Shown here: positions 1 through 10,520 of the stretch, in pieces
Numbering within the stretch: position 1 is the first letter of the stretch
Layout of the letters: each line of letters begins with the position of its first letter
Source of the DNA: Diplonema papillatum
Lineage: Eukaryota > Euglenozoa > Diplonemea > Diplonemida > Diplonemidae
Direction of reading: 5' to 3'
NCBI GenBank assembly: GCA_030068145.1
Contig: JAPJBO010000080.1
Coordinates: forward strand, 124,001-188,000
DNA length: 64,000 bases
The notes under the pieces: generated by a model
What the model saw: only the letters and a program-made list of their open reading frames with translations
What the model was told of the DNA's origin: nothing
The model's database searches: none
Translations under genes and position numbers: made by a program

Positions 1-1
1 A

Positions 2-1789
2 GTCGGCGCATTCCAGTTCTTAGAAGCGGAAGGCTGGCGTGCATCCACAACTGTGTCTTGCCTACCGCTTCTTGGTGTACTGTATACTGACGGATATACA
101 GTCAGAAACTCGCTGAGGTCACGCAACGCACGCACGCGTCTTTCCATGTCTCTGGTCAACCCGGAGACCGGAAACTATGTCCCGTCCATTACGGTTGTCG
201 ACAGGAAGAAAGCTCGTTTTAGCGAGTTTGAGAACCGGTTTCTCAACGGCGACATATTGCGTCTTCACGCTGCAAAGGTTGTGCGCCCGGTGTATTCTGA
301 CAGCAGCGATGTTGTGACTCGAGTCCAGATTCGAAAGCTCACTGGGGATCACTTCGACAGGTGGCTGAGGCTCGTCGGCTGCGGTGGAACGGGCCACCGA
401 TGCGCAACATGCGCTGTCCCGATATCCAAATGGAGCTTACACATGCACCGGTTTCCGCACCTCACCCTGTCTGAAATGGCCCAATCTGGGTACATGTCGT
501 TGCTGAGCTCAGTGGTACCCTTTGCACGTTATGTTTCTCCAGCGCTGCATGACATCAAGGGCATGGGGTTGTCATTGTTCAAACACCTAGATGTTGAAAG
601 CATGTCAGTGTTGCAAGCTCTGTGCAGCAGCATGAACATCGACGTCAGTCAGAACGCCACTGGAGCACATGTGAGAACAATTGTGCGCATGATGGCGGAG
701 AAAGAGCTTCCGACAACATATCGTTGGCTATTTGTTTGCTTGTCCGAACTTGTCGCCTTCCGGTATTCGGACGTGCCGTGGCGTTACTGGGGTCGAAAAG
801 AATCTGCCGCCGGTGTCCCCTTCCTCCGTGCCCGTTTGTCGGCGCACATCTTCCTCCACCTTTTCGAGAGAGTACGCAAGGGAGCAACAAGAAATGCGTA
901 CTGCCACAGCCTCAACCACTGGTGGGATCCCATGGATGCACTTCCGCTTCAGTGTTCGGATGAAGCTGAAGAAGCTGAAAACGGAGAGCGGAAAGCTGAT
1001 GTACCCACGATAACCAGTCCAAGAAGCTGCGAGGTTGATCTGGCATTGGCGGAAGAAAAACGGAGAACCCGACGACCTGAGTGGAAGGTTTCTGAGCTGT
1101 CCCAGACCGGAATACTTGGAAGAAAGACAGTACTGGTTTGCGACTGCCTGCACCGCGATGTGCGTAGCAAACTATCCCTTGTTGTTCTTTGTGAGCAGCT
1201 CGTTGCAATGCAAAACAACTTCGTCTTTCATGGGGGGCAGTACACGGCATTTGTGTTTCCGAGTGGAACTGGAACTATCCGTGTGTGCTTTTGTGAGGCA
1301 CCAGAGGCACCCCCGCAACTCGTGCCGTTTGTTCCAGATGAGCGCATAAAAAGCGACCTCGTCCAGAGAGCGCAGAAGGAGCTGCAGGATGCAGAAAACG
1401 ATGTTGAAACAGTAAGTGACGAGGCTGACGAACCCGAGGAGTGTGAGGAAGAGGAGGAAGTGGAGGAGGATGAAGACGAAGAGTCGGAGGAGGAAAGGGA
1501 GGAAAGTGAGGCGTATCTGCATTGCGACTTTTGCAATAAAAGAACCGTTGAATCATCTATGGCAGCCCATATTGACGCAGCGCATCGCGATCCCGTTGAA
1601 TGCTTGTGCATGGCCAACTGTTCAGAATGCCACACAAAGGTGAAGGTGAATGGAATGAGTCAACATATCCAAAAAAAACATCCTTCTCTCTTCAGTGAGC
1701 CTCTCCGATGCAAGCTGTGCTGGAGAAAGCTTGGGTCAAAGAGTGCGTGGACACGGCACATTCGTCAACATGACTTGCGTGCCCTATAA
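2..1789 (+). CDS. C2H2 zinc-finger protein, probably transposon-encoded (5' end outside window)
   Basis: The frame is open from base 2 to the stop at 1789, about 595 residues, with no convincing ATG near the left edge, so the gene starts outside the window. The last 90 residues hold three C2H2-type fingers: CDFC with H-x4-H (from about residue 508), CSEC with a QHIQKKH end (about 540), and CKLC with RHIRQH (about 570). A strongly acidic Glu/Asp stretch lies just before them. The N-terminal part contains LLGVLYTDGYTV, which resembles the first catalytic-Asp region of some DDE transposases; this is inference. The fingers suggest DNA binding in the nucleus. No inverted repeat is visible downstream. 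A cellular zinc-finger gene is the alternative. Confidence 0.6.
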   Translation, partial: VGAFQFLEAEGWRASTTVSCLPLLGVLYTDGYTVRNSLRSRNARTRLSMSLVNPETGNYVPSITVVDRKKARFSEFENRFLNGDILRLHAAKVVRPVYSDSSDVVTRVQIRKLTGDHFDRWLRLVGCGGTGHRCATCAVPISKWSLHMHRFPHLTLSEMAQSGYMSLLSSVVPFARYVSPALHDIKGMGLSLFKHLDVESMSVLQALCSSMNIDVSQNATGAHVRTIVRMMAEKELPTTYRWLFVCLSELVAFRYSDVPWRYWGRKESAAGVPFLRARLSAHIFLHLFERVRKGATRNAYCHSLNHWWDPMDALPLQCSDEAEEAENGERKADVPTITSPRSCEVDLALAEEKRRTRRPEWKVSELSQTGILGRKTVLVCDCLHRDVRSKLSLVVLCEQLVAMQNNFVFHGGQYTAFVFPSGTGTIRVCFCEAPEAPPQLVPFVPDERIKSDLVQRAQKELQDAENDVETVSDEADEPEECEEEEEVEEDEDEESEEEREESEAYLHCDFCNKRTVESSMAAHIDAAHRDPVECLCMANCSECHTKVKVNGMSQHIQKKHPSLFSEPLRCKLCWRKLGSKSAWTRHIRQHDLRAL

Positions 1790-2205
1790 GTCATTTTTCA
1801 GTTCATTTTTTCATTTCACGAGTGCTTAGCTTGTGTAAGCTTAGTTGCACCCATCAAAATGCTCTAAACCAGTTGCACCCATTCAATCGTTCGTTTGCAG
1901 CATCAACACGCCCCAAAGTGGGTCGAACCAGAGCCAGATGCAGAAGCAGCATTGACAGACACAGGGTGGACTCCCAGCGTGGGCAAGAAAGCAGCCCACA
2001 GCAGAGGTGCAAGAGAACGTCAGCTCATTAGTTGCGGACGAAGGCGACCAGATCGCGAACTACAGGAGACAAAAGAAGCCTGTTGAAGAGTGAGCTGGGC
2101 CATCTGAAGATGTATTCTGTGGGGAAAACAATGAAAACCTCTGCTCAAAACGGAAGCTCGAGGTCTGGAGGAGTCAGATACCCTAATCTGGGGTCCGATT
2201 GGTAA
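1790..2205. other. Intergenic stretch without recognisable gene
   Basis: Only short overlapping ORFs without family features are seen downstream of the zinc-finger ORF. No TATA motif or RNA gene is recognisable. Confidence 0.5.
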
Positions 2206-2255
2206 AAAGAACGCAATAAAAACCCCAAAGCCCCAGCGCAAAGCCGGGTCCCACA

Positions 2256-2375
2256 CCCGAAAAGCGGGAGTCCACACCCGCTTTTCGGATGTGGCACACC
2301 CACTTTTCGGGTGTGGCACACCCGCTTTTCGGGTGTGGCACACCCGAAAAGCGGGTGTACCCCACACCCGCTCGC
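2256..2375. repeat. Short palindromic repeat cluster (ACCCGCTTTTCGGGTG)
   Basis: About seven copies of a 12-16 bp motif, CACCCGAAAAGCGGGTG or its complement, alternate in orientation, so neighbouring units can form hairpins. Confidence 0.75.
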
Positions 2376-2644
2376 AAGGCCGCTCTTCAGCTCCAGCCTC
2401 TGAGGCTGGACCTCACCGTGCACTCTGTACGCCCATTTGATCGTCGGAAACACAAAACAGGTCCCGTGCGCACGCTTCGCTGTCGCAGCGGCATAGCGCC
2501 TCGCAGCAGAAAGCCGCCGACCTCAACTCGAACGCCCGCCTCCTGCTGGCCCAGTTCACCGCAGGCGCGCAGTGAGGCCGCCGCCCCCCCCCCCCCCCCC
2601 CCCCCCCCCCTCTGGCCCTAAGCGGTGCTTCGGAGCGTCGGCGA

Positions 2645-3680
2645 AACTAGCTAGCAGTACTGCTTCGCAGCAGCACCGCGGAATCGGGCGCGTTGGCTAC
2701 ATGCGTACGAAGGGGTAGCAAACATGGGTGACGAATCAAGTGCATCGCCGCAGCACCTCGGAATCGGCGCGTTGGCAAGCATGCAGCATGGCTCGGTACG
2801 TACGAAGAGGGAGTCACCTAGGTGACTAATGAAGACCATCGCCGCAACACCACGGCATCAGCGCGTTGGCAGAGCACACAGCACAACTCGGTACCACGAA
2901 GGGGTCGGTGCGTACGAAGAGGTAGCCACATGGGTGGCTAATCAAGTCCATCGCCGCACCGCGGAATCGGCGCGTTGGCAAGCACGCAGCATGGCTCGGT
3001 ACGTACGAAGGGGGAGTCACCTAGGTTACTAATGAAGACCATCGCCGCAACACCACGGCATCAGCGCGTTGGTAGAGCACACAGGTACCACGAAGGGGTC
3101 GGTGCGTACGAAGAGGTAGCCACATGGGTGGCTAATCAAGTCCATCGCCGCAACACCACGGCATCAGCGCGTTGGCAGAGCACACAGCAAGACTCGGTAC
3201 GTACGAAGGGGTCGGTGTACGAAGAGGTAGCCGCATGGGTGACGAATCAATTCCATCGCCGCAGCACCGCGGAATCGGCGCGTTGGCAAGCACGCAGCAT
3301 GGCTCGGTACGTACGAAGGGGGAGTCACCTAGGTGACTAATGAAGACCATCGCCGCAACACCACGGCATCAGCGCGTTGGTAGAGCACACAGCACAACTC
3401 GGTACCACGAAGGGGTCGGTGCGTACGAAGAGGTAGGCTAATCAAGTCCATCACCGCAACACCACGGCATCAGCGCGTTGGCAGAGCACGAAGGGGTCGA
3501 TTCGTGCGAAGAGGTAGCCACATGGGTGGCTAATCAAGTCCATCGCCGCAACACCACGGCATCAGCGCGTTGGCAGAGCACACAGCAAGACTCGGTACGT
3601 ACGAAGGGGTCGGTGTACGAAGAGGTAGCCACATGGGTGACGAATCAATTCCATCGCCGCAGCACCGCGGAATCCATCCA
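2645..3680. repeat. Complex minisatellite, about 100-160 bp units
   Basis: Units contain GGTACGTACGAAGGGG, then GAAGAGGTAGCCACATGGGTG, then CATCGCCGCA and GCATCAGCGCGTTGGCA. They recur with internal deletions about ten times. Short ORFs on both strands here are translations of the repeat. A 28-base C tract lies just upstream (about 2583-2610). Confidence 0.8.
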
Positions 3681-3715
3681 ACTTTCACACTCGCGCCGCA
3701 GACCGACGCACCTCT

Positions 3716-3850
3716 TACAATGCCACCAACCGTGGCACTGCCTACAGTAGCACCACCTACAGTAGCACCACCAACCATGGCACCATCTACAGGCGCACCA
3801 CCAACCATGGCACCACCTACAGTAGCACCACCAACCATGGCACATCTACC
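3716..3850. repeat. Short tandem repeat CACCACCTACAGTAGC / CACCAACCATGG
   Basis: A 15-30 bp motif is repeated about eight times. One frame reads as Ala-Pro-Pro-Thr-(Val/Met) repeats, but nothing marks it as a gene. Confidence 0.7.
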
Positions 3851-3884
3851 TCGAATCCGGGGCGTGGAAGACTGCACGTCGCTT

Positions 3885-4199
3885 GCGCAGCGCGTTAGTT
3901 GCCAGCCTCCCTGTGGCCCTGGCCCACGCCGGATGCCGCAACCCCTCAACCCGAGCGGCGGCGCTTTGGCATGCACCTAGGAACCTCAAGGGGAGCAGCG
4001 CGAGAGGCATCGTCCACGCTTCAAAGGCCCACTCACACAGCGCGCTAGTTGCCAGCCTCCCTGTGGCCCTGGCCCACGCCGGATGCCGCAACCCCTCAAC
4101 GCGGGCGGCGGCGCTTTGGCATGCACCCAGGAACCTCAAGGGGAGCAGCGCGAGAGGCATCGTCCACGCTTCAAAGGCCCACTCACAGCACGCTAGTTG
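3885..4199. repeat. 150-bp tandem duplication, related to 38680-38812
   Basis: The segment starting GCGCGTTAGTTGCCAGCC at about 3890 is repeated at about 4040 almost unchanged. A third start is seen at about 4187. A diverged single copy lies at 38680-38812, so this is a dispersed family. Confidence 0.8.
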
Positions 4200-6354
4200 A
4201 AACGATTGTGCCCCCGGCATGTGCTCCTCTCTTGCTTGCACACACCTGGTGCCGCCGCACATGAAACCTGCACACACGTGGCACGGGCTGTTGGCGAAGA
4301 AGTTCAGCGCGGCCAGTCTTGTCTACTTTCCATCCCTGCGTACTGCTTCACCACTCCAGACTCCGCTGAGGTCGTCTCTCAAAGCGCACTAGTAGAGACA
4401 AATTGTGTTCTTCTCACACCTGGAGTCGCCTCGCAGGAAGCCCACACACATGTGCAAAGGTCTGTTGTGTTGGTCGGAGACTCGATGGAGACGTTCGGAG
4501 AGCGTGTTTCCCCTCAGCTCGCCACTCGACTGCTTTCCACCCCTGCGCGTTTCACCACTTCACACACTTCATGACTTCTACCGCAGAATGCGTAGTACGT
4601 TTCGGCTTAGTGTGAGTTTAATCAAAATATCATCAAGGCAGCCCTTACAAAGACCAGCCACAGTCAACGCCGCGTGGGTGCAGGCGTTTGATATTGATCA
4701 TCATGTTTCAAACCCCCAATTGCGCGTAACCTCGAAGCACTCAGAGGGTGTGTGGTACGAAGGTGCAGTTGCCCGCATCCACCCGGCCATCAGCTCGCAT
4801 TGGGGACACCTGGACAAGGTGGCCTGCTGCCCGCGTAGTACGATCGTGCAGTGGTCGAGAACGACTGCATCTTGATGGCGTTGTCAGCGCGTACTTTCTG
4901 ATGTCCGGGGGATGAGTCCACCCGAAGCGGAGATTTTTTTTTTTTGCACGGTGCCGCGAGAACCGTGTTGCCGAGCGTTTTTTCCAGCGATTTATCTGAT
5001 GGGCCAGTTTCATCTTCTGCGCTTGCTCAAGCGATCCACCAATAGTTGGCCGCGTACTGGTATCACAAAGCCAGGAGTGGTCCACGCCGCGAAGTCGTTG
5101 GCGTGAGCCTCGATGGAGCGTGGATGAGCACGCAGCACGGGGGCCTATCTGGCAAGGCGCCGAGGAAAGAAGTGTGAGTATGGACGGGTTTATCGTGGTA
5201 TTAGTAGGCACGCACGGCCGTCGCCAACCAGTGCTCCAGTGTGTATGCGAGGAATAACGTGGCAAGCACGGGTATGCGGGTTTGCAGTGTCACTTGATAC
5301 CGTCGTTCGTTGTTGCAAGGATCGACGTGCAAGGGTGAGGTCAAACGGGTCCAGGTGAGAACGCTCAGCACATAGCAGAGGTGAACGTGAAGTTCCGTGC
5401 AGCCACAGGACAGAGCAATCGATGTACCGCAGCCGCGCTTGTGCACGTCCGCTTTTTATTCGTGTGCACCGATTCACCACTTCACACGCTTCCGGGCACC
5501 GCTGATATTGTACGTTTCCTCACTACACCTCGCCAGACGTGCAAACCGCAGACTGTGTAGTGTGATACAACTCGCCAGAGGTGCAAACCGCAGACTGTGT
5601 AGTACGATCGAGTGCTCAGAAAAGGCGGTCATGCATCTCGACACCCAGCAAAGAGCGGATGTGGAGGCAACTTCCACGCATGCAACCGCGGCACGCCTGT
5701 CTACATTTCCAGCTCTGTGCACTGCACTACCACAGAATGCGTAGTGCATCTTGACTCATGTGGCGGAGGTGAACGTGTACTTACCATACCGATGCACCGA
5801 CCATCGCTTCCCTCGCTCAGGGCTTCGCTGAGTTTGTAGATCTCCTCACAACAACTTGCCAGAGGTGATGCCGCATCTTGACTCATGTGGCGAAGGTGAA
5901 CGCGTACTTACCATTAAAACAGGGGTGAAAGCCGGACTGCACCTTGACTCACGTGCGCAACGAACAGAGGAGTGCGGCCACATCGCGCCGCGGCTCGCAG
6001 TTAACGTGGCGCAGCACGGGTAGTACGGACCTGCCCCTCAGCGTCGCAGTTGCTGGCGTTCGCCCGCGAATGCTTCGGGACAACAAGTAGGTGCGTAGCC
6101 AGCCAGCTTGCCCCAGCTCGGCTGTTGACAGGTTGCGGCGGAGGTAAACGCGAAGCCCTGCGCATGTCTACTTTCCATCCATGTGTCCCGATGCGTCGCT
6201 TCACACGCTTAGGGTTTTGCTGAGGGTGTGTGACACGCCTGTCTGCATTTCCAGCCCTGTGCACTCCACGACAGAATGCGTATTACGATCGAGTCACTAG
6301 AGAAGAACGACTGCATCTTGACTCAGCATGTGGCGGAGGCGAACGCGTGCTTAC
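4200..6354. other. Degenerate repeat-rich stretch, no gene seen
   Basis: Short motifs recur imperfectly, for example CATGTGGCGGAGGTGAACG and GCAAACCGCAGACTGTGTAG. No ORF shows a protein family. Confidence 0.5.
5042..5129. repeat. 88-bp segment duplicated at 25877-25964
   Basis: From ATAGTTGGCCGCGTACTGG to GCGTGGATGAGC the two copies are the same length and nearly identical. In one frame the sequence reads AAYWYHKARSGP... then VSLDGAWMS, a possible transposase scrap. This reading is weak. Confidence 0.65.
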
Positions 6355-7215
6355 CACGTGCCCACATGCCGTGGGTAATACCACTGCGGATGCACGTATG
6401 TGTGCCTGTTTACTGACCTGCGATGCACCATGGGACGGGGTCACGTTCACTGCCTTGCATGTTCGACGTGCAGCATACCTCAGTGAGCCGTGTGTTAATG
6501 TTCCTGCATATCCACATGTGTGCGTGTATTCCTGCCACACCATGTGCCCACATGCATCACCACGTTCGTGGGCTTGTTTACTGACCTGCGATGCACCATG
6601 AGACGGGGTCACATTCACTGCCTTGCGTGTTCGACGTGCAGCATACCTCAGTGAGCCGTGTGTTAATGTTCCTGCATATCCACATGTGTGCGCGTATTCC
6701 TGCCACACCATGTGCCCACATGCATCACCACTGCCGATGCACGTTCGTGGGCTTGTTTACTGACCTGCGATGCACCATGAGACGGGGTCACATTCACTGC
6801 CTTGCGTGTTCGACGTGCAGCATACCTCAGTGAGCTGTGTTGATGTGCCTGCATAGCCGTATCCACATACGTGCGTGTATTGTGCCACACCATGTGCCCA
6901 CATGCCGTGGATATCACCACTACGGATGCACGTTCGTGTGCCTGTTTACTGACCTGCGATGCAGGGTCACGTTCACTGCCTTGCATGTTCGACGTGCAGC
7001 ATACCTCAGTGACCCGCATGTCAATGTGCCTGCATAGCCGTATCCACATGTGCGTGTATTCCATCACCATGTGCCCACATGCCGTGGATATCACCACTAC
7101 GGATGCACGTTGTTTACTGACCTGCGATGCACCATGGAACGGGGTCACATTCTTACCTTTGCACGCACCTGCAGCATACCCCGGTGAGCTGTGTGTTAAT
7201 GTGCCTGCGTATCCG
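6355..7215. repeat. Tandem repeat, five copies of 168-189 bp
   Basis: TACTGACCTGCGATG recurs at about 6411, 6579, 6758, 6947 and 7115. The units also share GTTCGACGTGCAGCATACC and CACACCATGTGCCCACATG. ORFs on both strands are repeat translations. Confidence 0.85.
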
Positions 7216-7680
7216 GTGCACTGGCCGCAATCACGCGCTCTTCAGGCGACGATCAGTCCTTCGGGTGCGCGAAGGGAGAAGTATAATCAAGCAGGCGGTC
7301 TCGAGTTTGCCATTGTTGTCGTGAGACTGGCAGTATATCGGATGATTGCGTTCACAACACTGGCCACCCTTAGTCTAGCTTACCCAGTCACTTGTTCGCT
7401 CCGGTGTTTCGTTCTGTCCTCCGTCTCAAAAAGGAAAGAGAAGCAGCACGGAGAAAACAAAGAGCAAAAGTAAAAATAAAAAGTAGAAAACCCTTTGAAA
7501 AAGCCAGGGGAAGAAGAAGAAAAACAGAAAACGAAAATCAAAAAAAAAATGCGACCGAACATTCCGAAAAAGTGGTATCTCAGAAGCTACAGTGGGTGAC
7601 CCCCCCCCCCGATAGAGGGTCCCCGGAACGCGTTGGACTTTGCGTGTTTAGCAGAAGAAGAAGAAAAATAAAAGGCCGCA
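7216..7680. other. A-rich intergenic stretch, no gene seen
   Basis: It contains a purine-rich, lysine/arginine-coding stretch (7430-7560) and a C10 tract. Nothing further can be recognised. Confidence 0.4.
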
Positions 7681-7684
7681 CCAG

Positions 7685-8010
7685 GTCCAGGAACGTGACG
7701 GTCAACCACAGCTTGCAAAGCATGAGTCAGAGGCAGCACTGCTACAACCCCGCCCGCTGGCTGACCGTCTTGACGAGTTTGTGTTCAGCGCGAGCGCCAA
7801 GGTGCGCCACGCCTTGATGCTTTAGTTTGGCAGCAAAAAAGAAAATGAAACGGCGCGGGAAAGGAAGAGAACTCGATCCGAGGGCCACCCGCAAGCGCTG
7901 CGAAGGCCCCCTCGTTACACCGCGCCTTGACGCCGTGGCTTGACAAATCGGCAGCCGTAGGTCCGTGGCTCTGCAATACCGCCGAACACATGAAGTTTCA
8001 GGTGTTCCTC
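7685..8010 (-). repeat. Dispersed repeat, inverted relative to copies at 22960-23215 and 24617-24865
   Basis: Read on the minus strand it matches two segments of transporter intron 1, including CGAACACGTGAAGCTTGG-like, GCATCAAGGCGTGGCGCACC and GCTTTGCAAGCTGTGGTTGACC blocks. No coding domain is recognised. Confidence 0.75.
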
Positions 8011-8244
8011 GGTACACTCGTGACCGCATGAAAGCGGCCGCCTGCGTTGAAGTCAGTTCGTTCTAAGCTTTGCTAGCACATCACAGAACGAAAATGTCCG
8101 TACAAAAGTGTGGGTGAAGACGTAGAAAACTAAGACCACCCAACAGACGAACCAGCAGGTGCCAGCCTTACCCACACTCAAGGAAACACCCGTTTACTGT
8201 ACAGACAAAAAAAACACGGATCCTCACAACTCGAAACAGGCAAA

Positions 8245-8400
8245 AAATAATAGGCGTGTGTTTGTTTGTACGTGCAGGGGGAGGATTAGCCTTGGTGATT
8301 GATAGTGAGAGAATATGATCGTATGGCTAATCTTCTCCTAAACACGCTGCCGGCGTGCTCCTCCTTCGTGGTTACAAAGTATTGTTACTACGAAAAACCG
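8245..8400 (+). repeat. Dispersed repeat, second copy at 39250-39395
   Basis: Both copies begin TAGGCGTGTGTTTGTTTGTACG and continue through GGGGGAGGATTAGCCT, AAACACGCTGCC and a TTTACAAAGCATTGTTAC-like end. There are no clear ends and no coding capacity. Confidence 0.75.
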
Positions 8401-8744
8401 GGGGAAATATCGTTGTTGACACCTTGCTGCCCTCAAAGAAAGTCAGAGGGCCTCAAGGGGGGGGGGTGGGGGCAAAACAAATAGGAAGCAGAGAAGGTCA
8501 AAAGAAAGAAGAAGAGATCTTCCTGACGAGCACGCAACCCGGTGAACATAATCAAGAGTCGAAGATTAGCGTCGAAACTTCCTGGCTTTTCACCACGTAG
8601 CAGAACGACCACACCCTACCCAATCCCAAACACCCCCTAAACGCGTCAGGGGACTCCACAAGGTTTCACAACGGAACGACACATCACCCGAAACGAGCGG
8701 CACCCTCTCACTTTTCTCAACCCCCTCCATACCCAAGCCTCTTC

Positions 8745-8770
8745 GGTCAAACCGGAGACTTTAAAATACC
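8745..8770 (+). promoter_or_regulatory. Core-promoter-like motif, copy 1 (CCGGAGAC + TTTAAAAT)
   Basis: GGTCAAACCGGAGACTTTAA followed by AATACC lies about 54 bases upstream of an ATG at 8824. The same motif recurs at 8908, 40981 and 43545. Confidence 0.5.
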
Positions 8771-8907
8771 GACCTTCTAATCCACAAATAGCGTAAGAAA
8801 TCAAAGAAAATTGCCGGAAAACTATGGACGACTTGCGGCGCGCAGCGCCGCCGTGGCGAAGGGTGCGTATTACGAGCCGATGGGTCACAACCAACGTAAG
8901 CCTCTAC

Positions 8908-8932
8908 GGTCAACCGGAGACTTTAAAATACC
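8908..8932 (+). promoter_or_regulatory. Core-promoter-like motif, copy 2
   Basis: GGTCAACCGGAGACTTTAAA with AATACC after it repeats the motif at 8745. It lies about 54 bases upstream of the duplicated ATG at 8986. Confidence 0.5.
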
Positions 8933-8985
8933 GACCTTCTAATCCACAAATAACGTAAGAAATCAAAGAAAATTGCCGGAAAACT

Positions 8986-9111
8986 ATGGACGACTTGCGG
9001 CGCGCAGCGCCGCCGTGGCGAAGGGTGCGTATTACGAGCCGATGGGTCACCACCAAGAGCCCAGTGGAAAATCAGCGGAGTGGGCGGCATCCTGGCCCAG
9101 GCATGAGGTAA
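8986..9111 (+). CDS. Short first exon or small ORF, duplicated with its promoter at 8824
   Basis: An ATG after the core-promoter motif opens a 41-residue frame starting MDDLRRAAPPWRRV. A near-identical ATG, promoter and first 20 codons lie 162 bases upstream at 8824, so promoter and start were duplicated together. The frame may end at TAA 9109, or be spliced at GAG|GTAAAG (donor at 9108) to an acceptor GCAACGCAG near 9180. No family is recognised. It may be the remnant of a gene whose body is gone. Confidence 0.3.
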   Translation: MDDLRRAAPPWRRVRITSRWVTTKSPVENQRSGRHPGPGMR

Positions 9112-9223
9112 AGGCTGGTCCCAGTGCGAAGCTTTCTATCCCGGTCTGGGCGGGAATCTTCCGCCGATACGCAACGCAGGAGAAGCCCTGTGTTGTTGGA
9201 ACCGTTTCATACGAGTGTTAAAT

Positions 9224-9362
9224 TAACGATCACATTCCAGTCCCATCTCTGGCAACAAAACGATCACATTCCAGTCCCATCTCTGGCAAAAAAACGATCA
9301 CATTCCAGTCCCAACTGTGGCAACAAAAAACGATCAACAAGACGATCACATTCCAGTCCCTA
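9224..9362. repeat. Tandem motif CGATCACATTCCAGTCCC, upstream of the GT61 partial copy
   Basis: Four units of about 35-45 bp lie just before the truncated GT61 copy. The same array lies before the full gene (10285-10486), so the upstream region was duplicated with the gene start. Confidence 0.8.
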
Positions 9363-9394
9363 GCTCTGGGGGGGGGCAGGAGGGGGAGCGAAGC

Positions 9395-9748
9395 ATGATC
9401 GGAGGGCGGGCGCGGCTCGCTGCGGGAACCCTCGGGCTTCTGCTCGCGTGCGGGTTCTTCGTGGCGTACCGTGGCGTGCCCCCGCGGCACGACGCGAGCG
9501 AGCTGGCGGCCGCTGCGAGGGGCGCGGACAGCGTGACTCTCTCTCTGGCGGGGGGAGGCTACGCCGCCGGCGACTCGATCCTACGGGCGAGGGACATCGG
9601 CGCGCCGCTGTTCGACGGGGTTTTCGGGGCGCCGCCGGGGAATGCGAGCGGGGAGCGGTGGGGAATGGTGGGTTCAACAACACGGGCCGGTGGGACAAGC
9701 TGGAGGCGTCTCGATGGGGCGTGCTGGCAAAGTCCAGTACACTTATAA
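9395..9748 (+). pseudogene. Truncated 5' copy of the GT61 gene
   Basis: From the ATG at 9395 this matches the first exon of the gene at 10521 almost base for base (MIGGRARLAAGTLGLLL, one visible difference AYRG versus ANRG). A net 10-base deletion after ERWGMV shifts the frame, and similarity stops near 9725 where the 180-bp repeat begins. It cannot make the glycosyltransferase domain. It could still make a short secreted or anchored peptide if transcribed. Confidence 0.85.
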
Positions 9749-10130
9749 AATGTAGCCCTCGCCGTTTCGCAAACCCCGCACGAATTAAATAGGACCTACG
9801 CAATACGGGGTAGGGCTACATTTTGATGCTCCACATGTAGCTGGCGGCTAACTGAGTGTCTAAACGGTCCTGACACAGGGCTTATATAACTTGCCACTGC
9901 GGCCAAAGAAAGTCCAGTACACTTATAAAATGTAGCCCTCGCCGTTTCGCAAACCCCGCACGAATTAAATAGGACCTACGCAATACGGGGTAGGGCTACA
10001 TTTTGATGCTCCACATGCAGCTGGCGGCTAACTGAGTGTCTAAACGGTCCTGACACAGGGCTTATATAACTTGCCACTGCGGCCAAAGAAAGTCCAGTAC
10101 ACTTATAAAATGTAGCCCTCGCACGACGGC
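9728..10130. repeat. 180-bp tandem repeat with TATA-like boxes
   Basis: Two full copies (9728-9907, 9908-10087) and a third start (10088) are almost identical. Each holds CACTTATAAAATGTAGCCCT, its complement GTAGGGCTACATTTT (a possible hairpin), and GGCTTATATAACTTGCC. It separates the partial from the full GT61 copy. Confidence 0.85.
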
Positions 10131-10284
10131 GCGCAGGAACTATGCGATGCGGGGATTTCGGGGGTACCACTAAAGCGAAAACGGTGCTGACCAACTCACC
10201 AAGTTCCAATCGGGTTTCTGAAAACCCATATAACCCCCGGCAAAGTCGAGTACACTCATAAAATGTAGCACTCGCCTATTCACG

Positions 10285-10486
10285 AACCCGCAACTGTGGC
10301 AACGAAAAAACGATCAACAAAACGATCCCATTTCCAGTCCCAACTGTGGCAACAAAAAAAACGATCAACAAAACGATCACATTCCAGTCCCAACTGTGGG
10401 AACAAAAAACGATCAACAAAACGATCACATTCCAGTCCCAACTGTGGGAACAAAAAACGATCAACAAAACGATCACATTCCAGTCC
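10285..10486. repeat. Tandem motif AACGATCACATTCCAGTCCC, upstream of the GT61 gene
   Basis: Four to five units of about 48 bp, with AACTGTGGCAACAAAAAACG in each, end 35 bases before the start codon at 10521. The place and the sharing with 9224-9362 suggest an upstream regulatory array; this is inference. Confidence 0.7.
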
Positions 10487-10520
10487 CTAACTCTGGGGGG
10501 GGCAGGAGGGGGAGCGAAGC

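Noticed and set aside
4899-4940. A hammerhead-like GGATGAGTCCACCCGAAG
   Set aside because: The CUGANGA box is incomplete and GAAA is missing; no flanking stems form.
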